Assembly: GCA_028023455.1 (NCBI GenBank)
Contig: JAQFVV010012422.1
Span: 8,404,337 to 8,468,336, forward strand
DNA from: Epiperipatus broadwayi
Lineage: Eukaryota; Onychophora; Udeonychophora; Euonychophora; Peripatidae
DNA length: 64,000 bases
Direction: 5' to 3'
Shown here: in pieces, positions 57,602 to 64,000 of the stretch
Layout: each line of letters begins with the position of its first letter
How positions within the stretch are numbered: the first letter of the stretch is position 1
Program-made: the position numbers and the translations under genes
Notes under the pieces: model-generated
Databases searched by the model: none
Told to the model about the DNA's origin: nothing
Seen by the model: only the letters and a program-made list of their open reading frames with translations

Positions 57602-58451
57602 GTTATATTAATGATAAATAAAATAAAAGTAAAGGAAAATATTTTATATGTATTTGTAATTTTTTCAGATTGATGGTATTAAAGCTATAAATAAATAATC
57701 GAAATATTGCAGTTTTAACTATCATTCATATATATTACTGGGTCGAAAATAAACACAAGTTTTTATAAGAAATTGGACTTATATTATTTATATATTTACT
57801 TGAATTAATATTTTTGTGTTTTAGTTAAATCATTTATTATAATTAGACAGAACTCTGAATTATAAAACATAGTAAAATATTTATGATATCATAAAAATAT
57901 TGCATGACTAGATAATCAATATCAGGAAAATAGTCATTCACTGTTTAATATTGTTTAGCTACTAATTTTAATTCATTTCTATTTAAAAGTCAAGAAAACT
58001 GGATTCTATGTCTGTAAGATATACCATCTTCCCAATCATGAAAGTTTCATGGTATTTTACAGTTAGCACATCAACAATGAACTCATTATCCTCTAACTAG
58101 AAAAGAATTAAATATTCATTTAACAATTGTTATAAATGTTTTATAAAGAGCTCGCAAATAAGCTCTTAACAAACTCTTTATAAAACATTTGTAATGCAAG
58201 CTTGTTTAAATTAGGTCATGTCACATCTGACTTGATTTATTTGTAATCAATTGTTATAAGATGATTAGTTGAGTTTATTATGAGTTATTTACTTACACAA
58301 AAAAAATCTTAAGCCTATATTTCTATTTGATGTATGCTTATGATTAGAATTCTTGTGAAAAATATTTATAAATAATCTGAAATGAATCATCTGTTTTAAT
58401 ACACGAATAAAACATACAAGAAAACATATATAAATTATGTCATATACTTAC
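57602..58451. other. JMJD7 intron, AT-rich part
   Basis: No gene. A short inverted pair (GAGCTCGCAAATAAGCTCTT) occurs near 58,147. It ends at the minus-strand donor GTAAGT (58,451-58,446). Confidence 0.6.
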
Positions 58452-58611
58452 CTGCTATACAGCCATGTGACTGCTGTACATGGTGATACCACAAAGATGG
58501 AATATAAAGAATTTCACCAGATGAGACTGTACATTTAAGAGGATGAGCTTTATGAAACTTTGAGTATTTGGGATTAGGAGGATTCAAAGGATTAGCAGTA
58601 ATCCAAGGTAC
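58452..58611 (-). CDS. JMJD7: JMJD7 exon: distal JmjC domain with an iron-binding histidine
   Basis: JMJD7 is a Fe(II)/2-oxoglutarate-dependent JmjC oxygenase that hydroxylates lysine in the GTPases DRG1 and DRG2. This 160-bp exon (acceptor AG at 58,613-58,612, donor at 58,451) encodes [20 protein letters not shown], then [20 protein letters not shown] and [15 protein letters not shown](I/M)LYxPxLWxHHVQQSxGCIA is near-invariant in the family. The HHV pair contains the distal His of the HxD...H iron triad. The first two thirds of the protein, with the HKD part of the triad, must come from exons at higher coordinates, which I cannot find before 64,000. An alternative JmjC paralogue is unlikely given the [12 protein letters not shown] combination. 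Confidence 0.93.
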
Positions 58612-61600
58612 CTAAATATAATTTTTGCAATTTATTTATATAAAAGCAAATATAAATAAAAAAGTAATTTAAAAATATATATATATATAAAAGAAAATTA
58701 CACAACAATCTATGTTTAATTTATCCAAACCATACTAGCTAGTTTCAAAGTATTTTTTAGATACAGATGAAAAATGAATCTCCAGCTAGGTTAGATAATT
58801 TAAACATATATTATGGTATAATTTGTTTAAATAAATACCAATTTAAAATTAAGCATATTTAGTTTAATATTCATATGTTATTATTAAACTTTACTGCAAT
58901 AAATTTTAAAATATTAATGAGAAATATACAATAAAAAACAAATTATTTATATACATCTATCTTCACTAGTTTTTACATTTAAAAAAATTAAATAAATTTT
59001 ATATAAGTTATTTCAAAACAATTAAGTAATGTGCCAACTGTGATGAATCTTTTAATACAACTGAATTGTCAATCAATGGAATTTACATGTGAATTATTAT
59101 AGATATAACTTCCATCTTTTTCCATCATTCTATTCATTCTTTAAATACTGACAAAGACTAAAAAGATACGGATCATTATTCTTGTTAGTTTTAATAAATA
59201 CTATGTTTATAAATGTCTATTATCTTTTAACAATATCTTTAAATTACATCATAATTATCTGATATACAAGTAACTTGAGCATTATTCATCTTATAAACCA
59301 TGAAACACTTTTAATATTACTTAAAAATCTAATTTTAAAATATTTGAGCAATAAAAAGAATAAAATGGAAGATAAGTAAAAAAATATATGAGCCATATTT
59401 ACAAAAAGTGAACACATGGCATTAATCCCTATTATTTCTGCATGGTGAAAGTCATAATTATGCCCAATTTTATCATGTTATTTTTTTCTAATAACAAAAG
59501 AAAATAATTGACTATTTTTATAAATATAAAACAATAATTATTTTGGACAATGGGTTTCCCAGATCAAACAAGTTGGTTATATTACAACTAGAAATATTTA
59601 TCTCATTTGATCTCCAATAAATACATATATAAACAATTTCACACATGCATTCTATTGAAACAAAGTCAAAAATAGTTAGTCAAATTATTTAAAATAAAAT
59701 TAGAATATTTAATAAAAGAGAAAATGTTTAAAAATTAAAAAAATTCTGACTATTCAATTGACTGTGCTAAAATTAATTAGAATTATTTCACATACTTTTA
59801 AATTAAATTATCAAATATTTTCTCTATCTATTAATTTGATTTCATATATTAATATTATTGTTTATTACTATTGATTTATATTTTGTACAAAAGTCAAGTT
59901 ACCAGGAACATATGTACAAAAAAAAAAAATTAGTAATTAATGTGGTTCATTCTCTGATTAATATAAAAAAATAAAAACAGTGGATATTCTGATAACCCAA
60001 GTAATGATTAGTGCCTAGCAAACTAAATATAATACCACTCAATCAAGAAAATGGTTATATAAATACATAATTCTTTTTGCTAAATGATTGTTATTTTTAT
60101 CATCACCATCAATTAACTATTAAAAATTTTTCTGCTACACATAATTTGATGCTCAATATAGAGCTGATAATTAAATATACTCAAAAACCAAAGTGATCAT
60201 TCTAGATTTATATATCTAAAAAAAAAAAAATCTTAAGGACACAAAAACTCCATATGTCAGGTGAATAATTGAAGTACCAGCAAGATCATGAACTTGAAGA
60301 ATAATACATGGGCAATATAAAATAGTAGTAGAATATTAGTAAGAAGTTCAAATAAAAGCAAAACAAATTAAATGAATAATTTTATAACAAAGATAACTAT
60401 GTAAAAAAAATATATACCAAAAAAATAAAGGGACAAATCCCAATATTATCAAAAATTAATAACCACAAACAAAACCCAATTGATAAGTTGAATAGATTGA
60501 ATAATATACAAAATAAATTCACAAAGAGTTCATTCTTACTTTTCTATAGAAAATTGTAACATAATAAAATTAGTTTCAATAGTACTTAATACTGCAGTCA
60601 TTAACAGAAGTAAAAGGAAAATTTAACACTATGAATGTTCGTGTTATTTGAACTAGAAATGATACTGAAAAGAAATTAGTTAAGAAAGTGGAAGAAAAGC
60701 TTAAGAAAATGGAAATGTTTCAGAAAAGCTGAGAATAAGATTACAAAATTAAGGAAAAAGAAAATTAGAAAACAAAAGAAATAAGAAAGAGATACGGAAA
60801 AGAAAGACATCAAGGAAAAAGTATCATATTATAATAGAAAGAGAACTTGAAGAATATGTAGGAATAGCAAAGGACAAATTTATAACAAACATAGACTTGA
60901 AGTAAAACAAAAATTTTAAGAAGCAAAAAAAATAAAACAAGGTCATCCAAAAATTAAATAGGAAGAAATGTAAGAATCTTAAAATTATTTAAAGCAAATA
61001 AAAAAAAGATCTTAGAAAAACGATTCATAAAGTTAGCTTACGAAAAATAAATTTATTAAAAATGATAAAATTCATAGTCATTAAAAATACTGCTATTTAG
61101 TCTAAACTCACATGCTCTAATATAGTGAAATAATTCAGAACATATCTCTTAACCATATATATGTGTGTTTTCATCCAAAGTCAGAGTCAAAATAAGCCTA
61201 AGAATTTAGGCAATAGAATGCTATGACCAAGCACTAATCATTAGTAAGATAATGCTCCCATTTTTTACTTTCCTAATATAATTTAATCTGTTATCTTATA
61301 GAAGTTCTAAAGTTTAGAATAATATTATAAAGTGATGAAGCTATTTATATTTGAATGACTGAAGGATCTTGAAACTCTGGGTTCAAATCCTCTTTAATTA
61401 TATTTATCTTAAGTATATATACTATACTGGTATTTAAATATTTTAAAACAAATTAAATAACAGTAAAAGTTATTATAATAAGAAATGTAAAAATATGTCT
61501 AATAAAATAATCAAAAATGAATAACTAATGTTTATTATAATCAAATATAAATATTTGAAATGATAGAATAAATTACACTAAAAGAGTGGTAAGAATGGAT

Positions 61601-61851
61601 GAAGATCAAATGTTGTTTAAGTTATAGTACTAACATATAGCTTAGTTACTCAACATGCCCTGTAAATGAAACATTCAATCTAGTAACATCAAAAAAATGG
61701 TAATCTTCTTGTTTGAAATTATCATAATTCATTAAATAAATATTGGAATTTTTTCAGATCATAAAGAGGTTTAGGATTTTTCCTTTCAAATAAAAACCCA
61801 TAGCCAACTTGACTAGCACCATTGGTAATCAATAAATAAATACTCATTTTG
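58612..61851. other. JMJD7 intron or upstream sequence, AT-rich
   Basis: No further JMJD7 exon was recognised. 60,650-61,030 is strongly purine-rich on the plus strand (long A/G runs that read as Lys/Glu codons broken by stops). About 61,378-61,400 has a B-box-like GGGTTCAAATCCTC. (AT)n is at 58,674. Confidence 0.5.
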
Positions 61852-62270
61852 AATCCATGATTATTTTTATCTTATAATATTTTTCAAAGTATAGAATAAA
61901 ATATTATGTATTTCTGAAAAATGAATGAATTTGAAAAAAAATTTATATATATATATATTTTTAAATATGTTGTAAGAGACTATATGAAAATATTAAAATC
62001 ACTTTAAAATTTTATTTGCTCAAGTTAAGATTTTTTTTTTTTTTTTAAAAAAGGAAGTTAAATGAAATCCATTTTTATCTTATAATATTTTTCAAAGAAT
62101 AGAATAAAATATTATGTATTTCTGAAAAATGAATGAATTTGAAAAAAAAAAATTTTTTTAATTTTTTAAATATGTTGTAAGAGACTATATGAAACTATTA
62201 AAATCACTTTAAAATTTTATTTGCTCAAGTTAAATTTTTTAAAAAAAAAAAAAGGGGGGGGGGTAATTGA
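61852..62270 (+). repeat. Two-copy tandem duplication, about 210 bp per unit
   Basis: 61,852-62,065 and 62,066-62,270 share AATATTTTTCAAAG.ATAGAA, CTGAAAAATGAATGAATTTG, TGTTGTAAGAGACTATATGA and ATTTTATTTGCTCAAGTTAA with only a few substitutions. Differences concentrate in homopolymer runs: poly(T)/poly(A) in the first unit, and poly(A) followed by a G run in the second. Confidence 0.9.
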
Positions 62271-62364
62271 AATCCATAAAAATATAACTTTTGCGTAAAT
62301 TGCCATATACACACACATTTAAAGGAAATTTTAATTAAAACCATAAACTTATAAGCAATTACAT

Positions 62365-63030
62365 GTGATATTATATTGGACTATTTTAGTCATCTATCAG
62401 TAAATGTATACAAAATTTTTAAAGTTTATTCAAACTTTTCAAATTCAAACAACTTGTTAGTAGTAACACACAAACAGACATCACAGATTAATAATGACAC
62501 AATCTTTTGAGTAGTATTATTCTCCACTCTTCTTCGGGTGTTGCTGGCTGACAAGTGACAATATTAGCATAGAAATCTAATTCACACTTATAGATTTTTG
62601 AATATCGAATTTAAAGCAAACATTCTAACCAACTGAGCTAGGAATATAACTCGCACTTTTAGATTCTCGAATATCGAATTTAAAACAAACATTCTAACCA
62701 ACTGAGAATTTAAAGCAAACCTTCTAACCAACTGAGCTCAGTTGGTTAGAGTGTTTGCCTTAAATTCAATATTTGAAAATCTAGAAGTGCGAATTAGATT
62801 CTTATGCTAATATTGTCATTGGTCAGGCCAGCAACACCTGAAGAAGAGTGGAGAATACTACTACTCAAAAGGTTGTTCATTACTATACTGTGATGTCTAT
62901 TTGTGTGTTACTACTAACAAGTTGTTTGTATTTGAAAAGTTTAAATTAAAATTTTTCCATACATTCAACATTTACTGATAGATGATGAAAATAGTCAGAT
63001 GTGAATATACCATCATCACAAACCTTCAGG
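62365..63030. mobile_element. Head-to-head pair of tRNA-derived SINEs forming a long palindrome
   Basis: The right arm (62,737-63,030, plus strand) reads CTCAGTTGGTTAGAGTGTTT (A box), then CAACACCTGAAGAAGAG, the Penelope-like tail and CCATCATCACAAACC. The left arm (62,736 back to 62,365) is the same unit on the minus strand. The join is the perfect palindrome TCTAACCAACTGAGCTCAGT + TGGTTAGA, centred on GAGCTC at 62,734-62,739. The left arm carries extra tandem copies of the A-box segment (near 62,625, 62,695 and 62,725). The B boxes are degraded in both arms. Confidence 0.8.
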
Positions 63031-64000
63031 CAAATTATAAGCAATTACTCCTAAGAGATTTTTTAAAAATTTTCTCCAGGATAATATTATTTAAAAAAAT
63101 AATCTACTTAAAAATGATTCCAGTGATGGGATAAATTTAAATATTTTTTAAAATAAAGAATTATGAATTATTTCCAGATGAACAATTGCTTTATTCCTTA
63201 AAAGTTCGGAATTATATAATAATAGATTTGATAAAATCATCATTATTCACTGGATATTTAATGAAATAATTCCCTGTAACTGTGAATCATTAAAAAAATA
63301 AAAATCATTGTTTATTAGTTCGAATATTTCTTCAGACAAATGAAAATAAATAATCAAATGATTTATAAAGTTTAAGCATCAGAAGTGACAGAATTGGACC
63401 ATGATCCACAGATCTTGAACATCAGTCTGTCCCCCTACTATTGTATCAAATTCTGTACAATAAAATGAAATTTAAAGAAAGGAAAGAGGAGGGTAAGATT
63501 GAATGTGGTTATTAAAAAAAATGGTGTGATTGATTAAAAGTTCATTAGACAAAAATGTATTTTTTATTCAAGTGATATCATTAATATAAACAGCAATTAA
63601 AGCAATAGTGAAGCCTTTGAAGTTATGATACAGTGATAGAGTAGCTTATTCTTGAGTTCAACACCTGTGGAATACAACCCAGGTGTTACTTCCAGATCTC
63701 AAACTTTTTATAAACTCTCAAGCAATAAATCATTTAGAACCTGGTTATGAGAGCAGTCAACTGACTAACGAATATACAAGTTACTACTGTTTAATGAAGT
63801 TAAAAGTTGCGTTAATTTAATTACATCTTACTAATTCTTTATCTAAAAATTCGATATTGAATTATGTATGCTTGATGTTTTAATTTTTGAAAATGGCTAC
63901 ATGAAAATTATTCATTTTCAACTTAATGATTAATTTCAATAGATTCTATAATGCAAATAATTTCTAGTCTAAATTTCTGTTAAACTAAACTGAGTATAAA
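63031..64000. other. AT-rich sequence to the window end
   Basis: Two somewhat more complex patches (63,370-63,440 and 63,600-63,760) have tRNA-like words (GTTCAAGATC in reverse, an ACCTGTGG...CCCAGGT inverted pair) but cannot be assigned. No exon was recognised. Confidence 0.4.

Noticed and set aside
60650-61030. Lys/Glu-rich reading suggesting a coiled-coil protein
   Set aside because: The stretch is broken by many stops and is explained by purine-rich DNA.
63370-63440. Candidate upstream JMJD7 exon (more complex sequence on the minus strand)
   Set aside because: None of the three minus-strand frames gives JmjC residues (no HKD, no GEKHF-like segment), and stops interrupt two of them.

Overview
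This is an extremely AT-rich metazoan (invertebrate) nuclear window. It has two intron-bearing protein-coding genes, which appear to converge tail to tail, in a background of decayed transposable elements (TEs). All splice sites I used are GT..AG. The mobile elements are Ty3/gypsy LTR elements, RTE-type and other LINEs, Penelope-like elements (PLEs) with GIY-YIG domains, tRNA-derived SINEs and foldback elements or MITEs. This mixture, plus a TATA + TCAGT core promoter in one LTR-like stretch, suggests an arthropod, but the sequence alone does not settle the phylum. No rRNA, intact tRNA, operon, CRISPR or bacterial feature is present.

Gene 1 (+ strand, about 4.4-25.6 kb) is the 3' part of PSMD2/Rpn1, the largest non-ATPase subunit of the 26S proteasome base. 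Eight exons give 396 continuous codons ending in TAA. The N-terminal half lies upstream of the window. The introns range from 93 bp to 8.7 kb. The 5.4-kb intron carries a LINE tail, a 710-bp foldback element, LTR-like promoter sequence and other repeats. The 8.7-kb intron carries a gypsy relic on the minus strand that was itself invaded at least twice.

Gene 2 (- strand) is JMJD7, a JmjC Fe(II)/2-oxoglutarate lysyl hydroxylase. Two clear exons (58,452-58,611 and 52,158-52,242) encode the end of the JmjC barrel and the C-terminal region. A 43-bp exon at 35,126-35,168 fits as the terminal exon in phase. The upstream exons are not recognisable before the end of the window. Its introns hold an intact-length gypsy element with both LTRs (42.5-47.0 kb), two RTE relics, a PLE relic and a second copy of the gypsy family seen in PSMD2.

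The most interesting points are as follows. (i) A gypsy family occurs in two copies that both run gag-protease-integrase with no reverse transcriptase or RNase H, which suggests the deleted form itself moved. (ii) A tRNA-headed SINE has a tail that looks Penelope-derived and folds like a degenerate hammerhead; one locus is an almost perfect head-to-head palindrome. (iii) The recognisable intronic autonomous-type elements are nearly all antisense to their host gene. (iv) A 64-bp tRNA-like insert is flanked by 18-bp direct repeats.

The remaining sequence is low-complexity AT-rich intron or intergenic DNA with microsatellites, in which I see no further genes.
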